Positions 8,149-14,620 of a stretch of DNA of 33,273 nucleotides are shown in pieces (position 1 is the first letter of the stretch; each line of letters begins with the position of its first letter). The DNA lies in assembly GCA_938017655.1 (NCBI GenBank), contig CALIJO010000060.1:1-33273 (forward strand). The letters are read 5' to 3'. Below the pieces are notes generated by a model, which saw nothing but the letters and a program-made list of their open reading frames with translations, was not told the DNA's origin and made no database searches. Both the position numbers and the translations under genes were made by a program. The DNA comes from an uncultured Candidatus Saccharibacteria bacterium (GTDB taxonomy: Bacteria > Patescibacteriota > Saccharimonadia > Saccharimonadales > Saccharimonadaceae).

Positions 8149-8169
8149 AATCTGGTCACCCAGACCATT
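8149..8169 (+). repeat. Direct repeat copy 2 (tRNA-Pro 3' end duplicate)
   Basis: Exact 21-nt duplicate of 7967-7987, covering T-stem 3' strand, acceptor 3' strand, discriminator, CCA and TT. No 5' tRNA half precedes it, so it cannot be a tRNA. It could be an att-like scar or part of an rtT-like repeat. Confidence 0.9.
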
Positions 8170-8262
8170 CAAGGAGAAAAAATAAAGAAAATTTATTTTC
8201 TTTATTTGGCCGACGCAGAATGGAAAGATTTTGCGAAAGCAAAAGCTTACCATGAAATTATC
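8170..8262. repeat. tRNA-tail repeat module P2
   Basis: CAAGGAGA leads into a perfect 13-bp AT-rich hairpin (8180-8192 with 8195-8207). The linker CGACGCAGAAnGGAAA and a TTTTGC-GAAA-GCAAAA tetraloop hairpin (8229-8244) follow, ending in CTTACCA (8246-8252) before a terminator. The order CAAGGAGA - AT hairpin - CGACGCAGAA is shared with the module at 14490-14562. Confidence 0.72.
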
Positions 8263-8292
8263 AAAAAAGACTGGAGCGATTCCAGTCTTTTT
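8263..8292. terminator. Bidirectional terminator between tRNA-Pro region and small-protein operon
   Basis: GACTGGA (8269-8275) pairs with TCCAGTC (8281-8287), flanked by A6 on the left and T5 on the right. It can end plus-strand transcripts from the tRNA locus and the minus-strand operon that stops at 8305. Confidence 0.85.
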
Positions 8293-8304
8293 GGTTATAA
8301 ATAA

Positions 8305-8571
8305 TTAATCTTTTTTAAAATCGATGTCATACCAATCTTTTAGTTTACGACGAGACTCTTCATCGTTTGTAACTTTATAATCAACAACATCGATTTTTCG
8401 AAGAATTTGACCATAATCTTTCTCCTCTAATTCCATCATGTAAAATATTTTAGATAACATTAGGGCGTTCATATAAAGTGTCGCTCCCCACATAATAAAA
8501 GCTACTACGATAACTATTATCTTCAAACTATTATTCTTTGTTTGTGAATTTGTCGCCTTTGTCTGTGACAT
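8305..8571 (-). CDS. Small single-TM protein, 88 aa (paralogue 3)
   Basis: Unrecognised family. A polar, Asn/Gln/Lys-rich N-terminus (1-16) is followed by one hydrophobic helix (17-38) and a charged C-terminal tail of about 45 residues. Its first 45 residues are identical to the 8589-8855 product and the last 21 nearly so. Divergence is concentrated between (about 46-65), right after the membrane helix. Last gene of a four-gene minus-strand cluster; only a weak AGGG precedes the ATG. The array behind a secreted protein suggests immunity or receptor roles, which is inference. Confidence 0.72.
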   Translation of the reverse strand: MSQTKATNSQTKNNSLKIIVIVVAFIMWGATLYMNALMLSKIFYMMELEEKDYGQILRKIDVVDYKVTNDEESRRKLKDWYDIDFKKD

Positions 8572-8588
8572 AATATAACCCTAAGTAA

Positions 8589-8855
8589 TTAATCTTTTTT
8601 GTAGTCGATGCCATACCAATCTTTTAGTTTGCGGCGAGACTCTTCATCGTTTGTAACTTTAAGGTCAATGACATCGGTTTTTCGAAAAATTTTACCATAA
8701 TGTATCTGCTCTAATTCCGTCATGTAAAATATTTTAGATAACATTAGGGCGTTCATATAAAGTGTCGCTCCCCACATAATAAAAGCTACTACGATAACTA
8801 TTATCTTCAAACTATTATTCTTTGTTTGTGAATTTGTCGCCTTTGTCTGTGACAT
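8589..8855 (-). CDS. Small single-TM protein, 88 aa (paralogue 2)
   Basis: Twin of the 8305-8571 gene. About 135 nt at the 5' end are identical, including silent positions, which implies recent duplication or gene conversion. One membrane helix (17-38); the tail ends in SRRKLKDWYGIDYKKD. It has a clear ribosome-binding site (AGAGGAG before TAAAAATT-ATG). It lies 17 nt from the downstream paralogue and 16 nt from the upstream one, so co-transcription is likely. Function unknown. Confidence 0.75.
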   Translation of the reverse strand: MSQTKATNSQTKNNSLKIIVIVVAFIMWGATLYMNALMLSKIFYMTELEQIHYGKIFRKTDVIDLKVTNDEESRRKLKDWYGIDYKKD

Positions 8856-8871
8856 AATTTTTACTCCTCTA

Positions 8872-9138
8872 TTAGCGATAATATCTATTAATCTCTTCGA
8901 GATTCTTTATTTCATCTTCATTTTTAGGATCGTTTTGAAGACGCATATTTACCTCACGAATACGAACTTGGAGGTCATGAAATGATGATTGATTTTCTAG
9001 ACTCATTTTAGTAAATGCATAATCCAATAATAGTAGGTTACTAATAAAACTCGCAATAACCAAAAATATACAGATGAGGCCAACAATAAATAGTCTCTTA
9101 TCATCTCTTGATTGACCTTTACTATTCTGTTTATTCAT
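8872..9138 (-). CDS. Small single-TM protein, 88 aa (divergent paralogue 1)
   Basis: Exactly the same length and layout as the two following genes: polar N-terminus, one hydrophobic helix (15-38), charged helical tail. The sequence differs (starts MNKQNSKGQSRDDKRL, tail with NDPKNEDEIKNLEEINRYYR). I treat it as a distant paralogue on architecture, not on proven homology. A strong Shine-Dalgarno AAGGAG lies 5 nt before the ATG. Second gene of the cluster, 69 nt after the secreted-protein gene. Confidence 0.72.
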   Translation of the reverse strand: MNKQNSKGQSRDDKRLFIVGLICIFLVIASFISNLLLLDYAFTKMSLENQSSFHDLQVRIREVNMRLQNDPKNEDEIKNLEEINRYYR

Positions 9139-9207
9139 AGGTACTCCTTATTAAGATATTTCGAGCAGTTTTGAATCATGCTCAGGATTATACAGAGAGA
9201 TAAAATA

Positions 9208-9585
9208 TTATTTTACAATAGCCACATACTGTTGGTTAAACCAGGAACCAATCAATCGAACTTCGATATACTTGTGTTTTCGATCATCTTCTATGATGTC
9301 TGTTTTCACATTCTGAGCCCAATTCTCTTCATCACCGCCAACTCCAATATGTAAACTATACGGATGTCCGTAAGTTTCATATTTCCAATCAGCGACTTGG
9401 GAGTCTCCTTGTCTTTTAATGTGAGCCCAACCAGATTCACCGCCGTAAACCTCTACCCATACACCAACAATTGACCTATACCATGTATTGTCTACTATTC
9501 TACCATGTGCAGCATAAGCTTTGCTTGGAATGAGCATACTCGTAGATAATAACACTACTGGCAGGAAACGTTTAAATTTGATCAT
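9208..9585 (-). CDS. Small secreted protein of unknown function, 125 aa
   Basis: A Sec signal peptide is clear: basic start MIKFKR, hydrophobic core 8-20, likely cleavage after A25 (SKAYA-AHG). The mature ~100 residues are Trp/Tyr/Gly-rich, with WYRSIVGVWVEVYGGESGW, WKYETYGHPYSLHIGVGG and a C-terminal IEVRLIGSWFNQQYVAIVK, suggesting a small beta-rich fold. No cysteines. First gene of a cluster with three small membrane proteins, preceded by an AGAGAGG ribosome-binding site. A bacteriocin-like or host-contact factor is possible from context (secreted protein plus small TM proteins), but I see no diagnostic family motif. Confidence 0.7.
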   Translation of the reverse strand: MIKFKRFLPVVLLSTSMLIPSKAYAAHGRIVDNTWYRSIVGVWVEVYGGESGWAHIKRQGDSQVADWKYETYGHPYSLHIGVGGDEENWAQNVKTDIIEDDRKHKYIEVRLIGSWFNQQYVAIVK

Positions 9586-9691
9586 AATAAGGCCTCTCTT
9601 TCATAAAGTGCTAACTAGACAATAGTTCTAGATTCAGTATAACATAAGCATTTTAAATTAACCATGATATTTAATTCTTTGCCTTACATTT

Positions 9692-9713
9692 AAAAAAGCC
9701 CCTTGTCGGAGCT
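9692..9713 (-). terminator. rny terminator
   Basis: Minus strand: AGCTCC (9708-9713), 5-nt loop, GGGGCT (9697-9702), then T-run (9692-9697). It is placed 22 nt beyond the rny stop and insulates it from the secreted-protein gene cluster. Confidence 0.82.
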
Positions 9714-9735
9714 ATTTTTAAGATTATTATTGAGA

Positions 9736-11250
9736 TTACTTAGCGTATTCGATGGCGCGAGTTTCACGAATCACATTCACCTTAATCACGCCTGGATAAC
9801 TCATAGTAGCTTCGATTTTTTCGGCAATATCACGAGCTAATTTTAGGGCGGTAAGGTCGTCGATTTGCTTTGGTTCGACAATCACACGAATTTCACGGCC
9901 GGCGGAAATAGCATAAGCCTTGTCGATACCATTGAAGCCAGTAGCAATATTTTCTAGTTCTTTCATACGTTCAGCAAAGTTTTCGGCGGAAATATTGCGG
10001 GCGCCTGGACGAGCAGCGGAAATTGCATCAACAATCTTCACAATAATAGCTTCGACCGTGGTTGGCTCGATATCGTTATGATGAGCGGCGATAGCGTGAG
10101 TAATCTGATCGGAAAGACCATATTTTTTGGCAAGTTCAGCACCAATCTCAGCGTGCTTACCCTCAATCTTATGGGTGACGGCTTTACCGACATCGTGAAG
10201 CAAGGTAGCGGTCTTGGCGACGCGCACATCAGCACCAATTTCTTCGGCAATCATACCGGCCATGTGTGCCATTTCAATCGAGTGAAGCAAAACATTTTGA
10301 CCATAGGAAGTACGGAATTTGAGCTCACCGAGCAAGTGCAGAATTTCATGAGGAATACCAATTACCCCAACTTCACGAGCAGCATCTTCACCGGCACGCA
10401 CAACTTCTTTTTCAATTTCGCGTTCAGCCTTGGCGACGGCATCTTCGATGCTAGATGGGTTAATACGGCCATCTTTCATCAAACGCTCCAAAGCGTAACG
10501 TGCAACTTGGCGGCGAATTGGATCAAAGGAAGAAAGCACCACCATACCTGGAGTATCGTCAACCATAATATCGACACCGGTAGCACGCTGGAGGGCCTGA
10601 ATATTACGCCCTTCCTTACCGATGATGCGACCTTTCATTTCGTCATCTGGCAACTTCAAAGCGGTAACGGTACGATCAGCAGTGACTTCAGAAGACATAC
10701 GTTCCATAGCGGTAACTAGTAGAGCCTGAGCAGTTTCGTCGATATCGCGACGAAGTTCTTTTTGCTCCTTAGTAATTAAGCCGACGAGATCATCCTTGAT
10801 GTCTTTTTCGGTCATCTTGATCAGCTTATCTTTAGCGTCAAGCTTGGTGAGGCCAGCAATTTTTTCCAACTTTTCTTGCTGCTTGTCGCGGATCTGATGA
10901 ATTTCAAGTTTCAAATCATCAATTTCACGTTCTTTGTTGGTTAATTTTTCCGAACGTTTTTCTAGCTGATCGAAACGATTATCGAGTGAGGTTTCACGCT
11001 CAGAGAGACGCTTCTCGGTTTGGCGCCAATCCTTACGACGAGCCTCCTCTTCTTGCTGAGATTTATCAGCAATACTGCCAGCTTCTTTTTTGGCCTTGAG
11101 AACGATGTCGGCAGCCTCGTTTTTGGCCTTGCGAATGAGATCTTCAGCCTTAGCTTTGCCACCAGATTCATTCTTTTTGTTATAGACCAGGACAAAACCG
11201 GAACCACAAACAATACCAGCAATAATACTGAGTGCTATCGGAATAAACAT
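9736..11250 (-). CDS. rny: Ribonuclease Y
   Basis: A membrane-anchored endoribonuclease that initiates mRNA decay in many bacteria lacking RNase E. The 504-residue product has an N-terminal membrane helix (2-23), a long charged coiled coil (~30-190), a KH RNA-binding domain with GRIIGKEGRNIQAL (207-220), and an HD domain. The HD part shows LLHSIEMAHMAG (321-332) and catalytic LLHDVGKAV (350-358; H352, D353). A candidate promoter with a 30-nt leader lies upstream. Confidence 0.96.
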   Translation of the reverse strand: MFIPIALSIIAGIVCGSGFVLVYNKKNESGGKAKAEDLIRKAKNEAADIVLKAKKEAGSIADKSQQEEEARRKDWRQTEKRLSERETSLDNRFDQLEKRSEKLTNKEREIDDLKLEIHQIRDKQQEKLEKIAGLTKLDAKDKLIKMTEKDIKDDLVGLITKEQKELRRDIDETAQALLVTAMERMSSEVTADRTVTALKLPDDEMKGRIIGKEGRNIQALQRATGVDIMVDDTPGMVVLSSFDPIRRQVARYALERLMKDGRINPSSIEDAVAKAEREIEKEVVRAGEDAAREVGVIGIPHEILHLLGELKFRTSYGQNVLLHSIEMAHMAGMIAEEIGADVRVAKTATLLHDVGKAVTHKIEGKHAEIGAELAKKYGLSDQITHAIAAHHNDIEPTTVEAIIVKIVDAISAARPGARNISAENFAERMKELENIATGFNGIDKAYAISAGREIRVIVEPKQIDDLTALKLARDIAEKIEATMSYPGVIKVNVIRETRAIEYAK

Positions 11251-11287
11251 TTGACTTCACTTTCTATTTGTCGACGCCAATATCTTC

Positions 11288-11317
11288 ATCATACCGGCAG
11301 TTTTACAAAATTAACAA
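11288..11317 (-). promoter_or_regulatory. Candidate rny promoter
   Basis: Minus-strand TTGTTA (11312-11317), 18-bp spacer, TATGAT (11288-11293). Predicted leader about 30 nt, so rny is not leaderless, unlike many neighbours. Confidence 0.5.
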
Positions 11318-11371
11318 AATTATTTAATAAATCAAAATCCCCCTGTCTTGATTTTATCATAAAGATTGCTC

Positions 11372-12751
11372 TTATTCGTAGGTTTCGAGGGCAAAAATCA
11401 TATTGCGAATGATTTGATTGGAAGCAGTTTCAAGACCGAGCTCTGCGCCATCCTTACTACTGATAGTTGGGTCAGTGTAGAAGAAATTATAATCCTTGTA
11501 AGTAGTAACTTTGGTACCGAAACGTTTGCCGGTGGAAGCTTCGAAATCACCTTCAGAAACTGGCACACGCACGAGACAGCCTTGCTTGCCAAGATTCTTG
11601 GCCGGGTCAGCGAATTCTTGCTTAGCCTGAACGCCCTTTTGAATACCATTGAAACAAATTGAGTTGCGATATTCATAAGTGTTTAAGACATAGCTCATGG
11701 TGGAAAGATTATCTGGGACTTTCAATTTGATATTCCAGTCAGAAAGATAAATATAACCGAGAGTAGTCTTGTAAACTGGCACATCGGCTGGAGTAGAAAT
11801 TTTCGCGACACCAGAAGACTCCTCGACAGCGGCGATAATTTGAGCTTGATTCTTAATAGTGTTATTCGCGGCAGTAATTTTATCACCTTGAGAAATACCG
11901 TAAACGAGACCAACTAAACTCAAAACGAGGAACACGACAGCGAGAATACCGAAAACCATGGCCATGGTGGTCATCTTCTTCAAGGCTTTCATGGCGATAG
12001 TGCGCGGATCTTTTTCTTTAGCTTCTTTTTCAGCCTTGGCGGCCTCGGCAGATTTGTCTGCGGCGGCATTTGGGTCGACGACGGTGAATTTTTCTTCAAA
12101 ATGAGTTGGCGAAGCAACTGGAACGTTGAGCTGATTATAAACAATTTCGGGACCGGTATTTGCTTCTGGGTTTGGATTTTTCTGAGCTTCGGTAGCTTGA
12201 CTCAACATGGCGGCATTTTGGATGGATTGATTAATCATACTCTGATTAGAGTTCGGATTACCACTACGGGCAGCCTGCGTGAAGCCATTTTCGCTAAAAG
12301 GATTGGAATTGCCATTGGTGTAAAAATTATTGGCGGTTTCGGTGGCAAAATTTTGTTCGACTGAAGCGGCTGGTGAAGTGTAATTATTAGCTTGATAAGT
12401 ATTATTCGAAGTTTCCGGCATTGGAGTAGTCGCTGGAGTAGACTGAGGAGTAGAGAAAGCAGCAGAATTATTATTAAAGAGATCAGCTGGGCTAGGGATA
12501 GTAGGCTGAGGAGTGGACTGGGTGGCAGAGAAAGCAGCAGAATTACTACTAAATAAATCGGCTGGACTAGGGATAGTAGGCTGAGGAGTGGCAGTATTCG
12601 ACAGCTCGGAAGCTGGCTTGGCGAAACTTGGCTGATTAGAACCTGGGCTGACCTGAGGAGTTACAGGATGTGAAAGGCCAGCAGAAAAAGTCACACCGCC
12701 AATGGTTTGAGGTTTTTGATTATTTTGATTTTGATGAAGATCTTGATCCAT
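11372..12751 (-). CDS. Membrane protein with disordered Pro/Ser/Asn-rich N-terminus and external C-terminal domain
   Basis: No family recognised; 459 residues. Residues 1-245 are low-complexity (Asn, Gln, Ser, Pro, Ala). They include a tandem duplication of about 25 residues with QPTIPSPADLF at 57-67 and 82-92, then SAAFS. A charged linker (232-260) precedes one membrane helix (263-286). The outer part (290-459) looks folded and has two cysteines (C366, C392) that could form a disulfide. A TATAAT (12771-12776) and an AAGGA ribosome-binding site (12757-12761) precede the ATG. This cytoplasmic-disordered / TM / extracellular-domain plan recurs in the 21715-22872 gene. Function unknown. Confidence 0.8.
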   Translation of the reverse strand: MDQDLHQNQNNQKPQTIGGVTFSAGLSHPVTPQVSPGSNQPSFAKPASELSNTATPQPTIPSPADLFSSNSAAFSATQSTPQPTIPSPADLFNNNSAAFSTPQSTPATTPMPETSNNTYQANNYTSPAASVEQNFATETANNFYTNGNSNPFSENGFTQAARSGNPNSNQSMINQSIQNAAMLSQATEAQKNPNPEANTGPEIVYNQLNVPVASPTHFEEKFTVVDPNAAADKSAEAAKAEKEAKEKDPRTIAMKALKKMTTMAMVFGILAVVFLVLSLVGLVYGISQGDKITAANNTIKNQAQIIAAVEESSGVAKISTPADVPVYKTTLGYIYLSDWNIKLKVPDNLSTMSYVLNTYEYRNSICFNGIQKGVQAKQEFADPAKNLGKQGCLVRVPVSEGDFEASTGKRFGTKVTTYKDYNFFYTDPTISSKDGAELGLETASNQIIRNMIFALETYE

Positions 12752-12770
12752 GAATTTCCTTATACCATAT

Positions 12771-12776
12771 ATTATA
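12771..12776 (-). promoter_or_regulatory. -10 box upstream of the 459-residue membrane protein
   Basis: Minus-strand TATAAT 19 nt before the ATG, followed by an AAGGA ribosome-binding site: a short conventional leader between tsaB and this gene. Confidence 0.55.
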
Positions 12777-12808
12777 ACACAAGCGAAATGAGTGACGGAA
12801 TGGGAGAT

Positions 12809-13141
12809 TTATTTTTTGGAAGGAGTAATGTTGGCCGGACGACCGTAGTTAGGCAGAATGATTGGTACGACTTCCCCGTCCTGATTTTTCAAAGGAATTT
12901 GCAACTGATCGGCCAAAGTATTAACCACGGCAGCACCAATACGGAGTCCGGTGAAAGAACCTGGACCAGCGAAGAACGTGATTTCCGTGAGATCGGTCCA
13001 GTCGGCCTGATTTTCGACAAGTTTATCATGGATAAAGGTGAAAATTTGCTCAGCTAATTGATTTTTGAGGGGAGCAGAATATTCTTTGTCATCAAGCCTG
13101 AGGATGGTATTTTCAGTAGAAGTATCGAGATAGAGTTTCAT
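12809..13141 (-). CDS. tsaB: TsaB-like tRNA t6A biosynthesis protein, single-lobe short form
   Basis: TsaB is the scaffold that dimerises with TsaD and recruits TsaE for threonylcarbamoyl transfer to A37 of ANN-decoding tRNAs. The N-terminal ASKHA lobe is seen: LYLDTSTENT (3-12) and the family signature FFAGPGSFTGLRIGAA (56-71). The protein is only 110 residues against ~220-230 usual, so the C-terminal lobe is absent. Only 57 nt separate its stop from the next gene, so no frameshifted remainder is hidden there. It starts one base after the tsaE stop (TAA-C-ATG), supporting the TsaE-TsaB pairing. Confidence 0.85.
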   Translation of the reverse strand: MKLYLDTSTENTILRLDDKEYSAPLKNQLAEQIFTFIHDKLVENQADWTDLTEITFFAGPGSFTGLRIGAAVVNTLADQLQIPLKNQDGEVVPIILPNYGRPANITPSKK

Positions 13142-13142
13142 G

Positions 13143-13601
13143 TTAATGCTCCGAAGTAAGATTTTTGGTTAGATTAAGGGTGCGACTACCATCATCATTG
13201 ATGAGAATTTCGAGACGCAAATGATTAGCAGGAAGAATTTCACTGACCGTATCGGCCCATTCAATAACGGTTACAGTATTCGGATCAGATAAATTTTCAG
13301 ACAAATCCTCTACCATAATGCCGGGATTTTCTAGGCGATAAAAATCGTAGTGCACAAGTTTCTGACCATGTGAATTTTCATAAACTTTCGAAATAGTAAA
13401 AGTCGGAGAAGTAATTTCTTCGGTGATTTCGAGGCCGCGAGCGAGACCTTTAGTGAAAGTAGTTTTACCGGCACCGACGTCACCCACTAGCTCAATCACG
13501 CAAGGCAAGGCGTCTTCTGATTGCAAAATCTCGCGCATTAAATTTTCCGCAAAATCAATCACGGCAGCTTCGTTTTTTATGGTGAGATTTTTGGTATTCA
13601 T
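13143..13601 (-). CDS. tsaE: tRNA threonylcarbamoyladenosine biosynthesis ATPase TsaE
   Basis: A P-loop ATPase of the TsaBDE complex making t6A37 in tRNA. The 152-residue product is family-typical: Walker A GDVGAGKTTFTKGLA (40-54), switch-like SPTFTI (65-70), HYDFYRL (84-90) and EWAD (114-117). First gene of tsaE-tsaB. The -10 TATAAT ends 6 nt before the ATG (13601), so a leaderless mRNA is predicted. Divergent from the 13659 gene, whose promoter has the same geometry. Confidence 0.95.
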   Translation of the reverse strand: MNTKNLTIKNEAAVIDFAENLMREILQSEDALPCVIELVGDVGAGKTTFTKGLARGLEITEEITSPTFTISKVYENSHGQKLVHYDFYRLENPGIMVEDLSENLSDPNTVTVIEWADTVSEILPANHLRLEILINDDGSRTLNLTKNLTSEH

Positions 13602-13607
13602 GTTTAT

Positions 13608-13613
13608 ATTATA
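13608..13613 (-). promoter_or_regulatory. tsaE -10 box (leaderless)
   Basis: Minus-strand TATAAT with exactly 6 nt (13602-13607) to the tsaE ATG; no ribosome-binding site is possible in that leader. Confidence 0.72.
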
Positions 13614-13646
13614 ATTCTAGGCGGCTAAAAATGAAAATTCTTATGC

Positions 13647-13652
13647 TATAAT
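13647..13652 (+). promoter_or_regulatory. -10 box of the 13659 gene (leaderless)
   Basis: TATAAT followed by 6 nt (13653-13658) and ATG. It faces away from the tsaE -10 box across a 57-bp intergenic space. Confidence 0.72.
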
Positions 13653-13658
13653 TTAGTT

Positions 13659-14198
13659 ATGAATATCGACCGTCGTGGCGCCAAGCGCAGACATAAAAGG
13701 AACGCGACCAAACTTAGTCCTAACTTCAAAAAACTCTCCAATCAAATTCGTCTAGAAACTCTGAATTCGAAAATTATTCGTGGACTGATGATTGTGGTAG
13801 TCTTGATTTCGGCCTGCAGTGTGGGATTTTCTTTGATGGTGAAGAAAAATGTGACGGCCGAAGCTTTGGCAGAAAAACAATTTCAAGAACTAGCGAAGAG
13901 TTATTACGAAAATTTCTTTTATGATAACTTCGTAAACGGCCATAAGGACGAGATAATAGCGAAAGGTGCGGAATTTGTTTTTAAGCCATATCTGAAGACC
14001 GGCTTTCCAATGGTAAAACTGCGCAGATTACTGAGCTATAGCGACGAAAATAGTCTGGACAAGCGCATCTATTTTGAACACAAGAAATTGACTTGCAATA
14101 AGGATTTATCTTCGGTGACATTTAAGCCTCATGCGCCATTTGGGAAGACTGATTATACGACGGATCCGATTTTGAGCTGTCAAAAGGTTGAAGAATAA
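13659..14198 (+). CDS. Membrane-anchored protein of unknown function, 179 aa
   Basis: The very basic N-terminus (MNIDRRGAKRRHKRN) would stay in the cytoplasm. One membrane helix spans about 40-61 and the ~115-residue C-terminal part would be outside. That part has helical EALAEKQFQELAKSYYENFFYDNF followed by an apparently beta-rich domain with two cysteines (C145 and C174 by count) that could form a disulfide. Upstream of tRNA-Glu on the same strand. I recognise no family. A short CCAGGTT/AACCTGG inverted repeat (14205-14242) follows the stop but lacks a T-run. Confidence 0.75.
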   Translation: MNIDRRGAKRRHKRNATKLSPNFKKLSNQIRLETLNSKIIRGLMIVVVLISACSVGFSLMVKKNVTAEALAEKQFQELAKSYYENFFYDNFVNGHKDEIIAKGAEFVFKPYLKTGFPMVKLRRLLSYSDENSLDKRIYFEHKKLTCNKDLSSVTFKPHAPFGKTDYTTDPILSCQKVEE

Positions 14199-14287
14199 AT
14201 TTAGCCAGGTTTTGAGCCTGAAAAATTGATAAATTAACCTGGTCCAATACCGAGCCGTGAAAAGATGGATTTTTATAAAAATAGGAG

Positions 14288-14315
14288 TTGCCGATTTTTT
14301 TAAATCTGTTATAAT
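14288..14315 (+). promoter_or_regulatory. tRNA-Glu promoter
   Basis: TTGCCG (14288-14293), 16-bp spacer, perfect TATAAT (14310-14315), 21 nt before the mature tRNA 5' end. Confidence 0.75.
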
Positions 14316-14336
14316 AGAAAAGTACATTTTGAAATT

Positions 14337-14411
14337 GGTCTCTTAGTATAACGGTTAGTACAACGGGTTTTCATCCCGTCAACGCGGGTTCGACTCCCGC
14401 AGAGATCACCA
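14337..14411 (+). tRNA. tRNA-Glu (anticodon UUC), CCA encoded
   Basis: Acceptor GGTCTCT (14337-14343) pairs with AGAGATC (14401-14407, one G-U), the D-stem is GTAT/GTAC, and the anticodon stem ACGGG/CCCGT has loop TTTTCAT (anticodon TTC). The T-stem GCGGG/CCCGC has loop TTCGACT, then discriminator A and CCA (14409-14411). Its 3' 19 nt recur 170 bp downstream. Confidence 0.97.
14393..14411 (+). repeat. Direct repeat copy 1 (tRNA-Glu 3' end)
   Basis: The last 19 nt of tRNA-Glu including CCA, repeated exactly at 14563-14581. Confidence 0.9.
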
Positions 14412-14448
14412 AACATGAAAAAGACCCACGGGGTCGTTTTTTATGTTT
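14411..14448. terminator. tRNA-Glu terminator hairpin
   Basis: AAACAT / ATGTTT outer arms, A-run / T-run, and a GACCC-ACG-GGGTC core; it begins at the last base of the tRNA CCA. The symmetric A and T runs make it usable in both directions. Confidence 0.82.
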
Positions 14449-14562
14449 GATTAGTTTTTCGAGGGAGGCGAACCTTTAGGTTCGTTCTTTCAAGGAGAGA
14501 ATTAAAAAGTAGAATTTATTCTGCTTTTTAATAATCGACGCAGAAAGAAAATGCGAAGCATT
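14449..14562. repeat. tRNA-tail repeat module G1
   Basis: Non-coding. GAGGGAGGCGAACC with hairpin CGAACC-TTTA-GGTTCG (14469-14484) leads to TTCAAGGAGA and a 15-bp AT-rich hairpin (14501-14515 with 14518-14532, one G-U). The linker CGACGCAGAAAGAAAA and a small ATGC-GAA-GCAT hairpin (about 14551-14561) follow, leading into the duplicated tRNA-Glu tail. The CAAGGAGA - AT hairpin - CGACGCAGAA order is shared with module P2 near tRNA-Pro. Confidence 0.75.
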
Positions 14563-14581
14563 ACTCCCGCAGAGATCACCA
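14563..14581 (+). repeat. Direct repeat copy 2 (tRNA-Glu 3' end duplicate)
   Basis: Exact 19-nt duplicate of the tRNA-Glu 3' end, with CCA, 170 bp after the first. It is again followed at once by a terminator-like hairpin and GGAGGCGAGCC, i.e. the start of a second repeat unit. Confidence 0.9.
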
Positions 14582-14620
14582 TAAATATAAAAAGCACCGC
14601 GAGGTGGTTTTTTTATTTAT
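14581..14620. terminator. Second terminator hairpin of the tRNA-Glu repeat
   Basis: ATAAATA / TATTTAT outer arms, A5 / T7 runs and a CACC-GCGA-GGTG core: same plan as 14411-14448, one repeat unit later. The start of a second module follows (GGAGGCGAGCC...GGGTTCG, 14630-14651), then similarity stops. Confidence 0.8.

Noticed and set aside
7967..8169. Classical integrative element at tRNA-Pro bounded by the 21-bp repeats
   Set aside because: Only ~180 bp lie between the copies with no integrase or cargo. The tRNA-Glu locus shows more than one repeat period, favouring an rtT-like repeat over att sites, though a minimal scar cannot be excluded.
8008..8253. 81-residue minus-strand ORF
   Set aside because: It overlies the tRNA-tail repeat hairpins and the duplicated tRNA end. 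The sequence is low-complexity Phe/Ser/Lys with no ribosome-binding site.
9208..9585. Lactococcin 972-type bacteriocin assignment for the secreted protein
   Set aside because: Some Trp/Tyr/Gly/His richness is shared, but I cannot align the family's conserved positions; left as unknown.
14205..14242. CCAGGTT/AACCTGG inverted repeat as terminator of the 13659 gene
   Set aside because: 7-bp stem with a 24-nt loop and no T-run; too weak to call a terminator.
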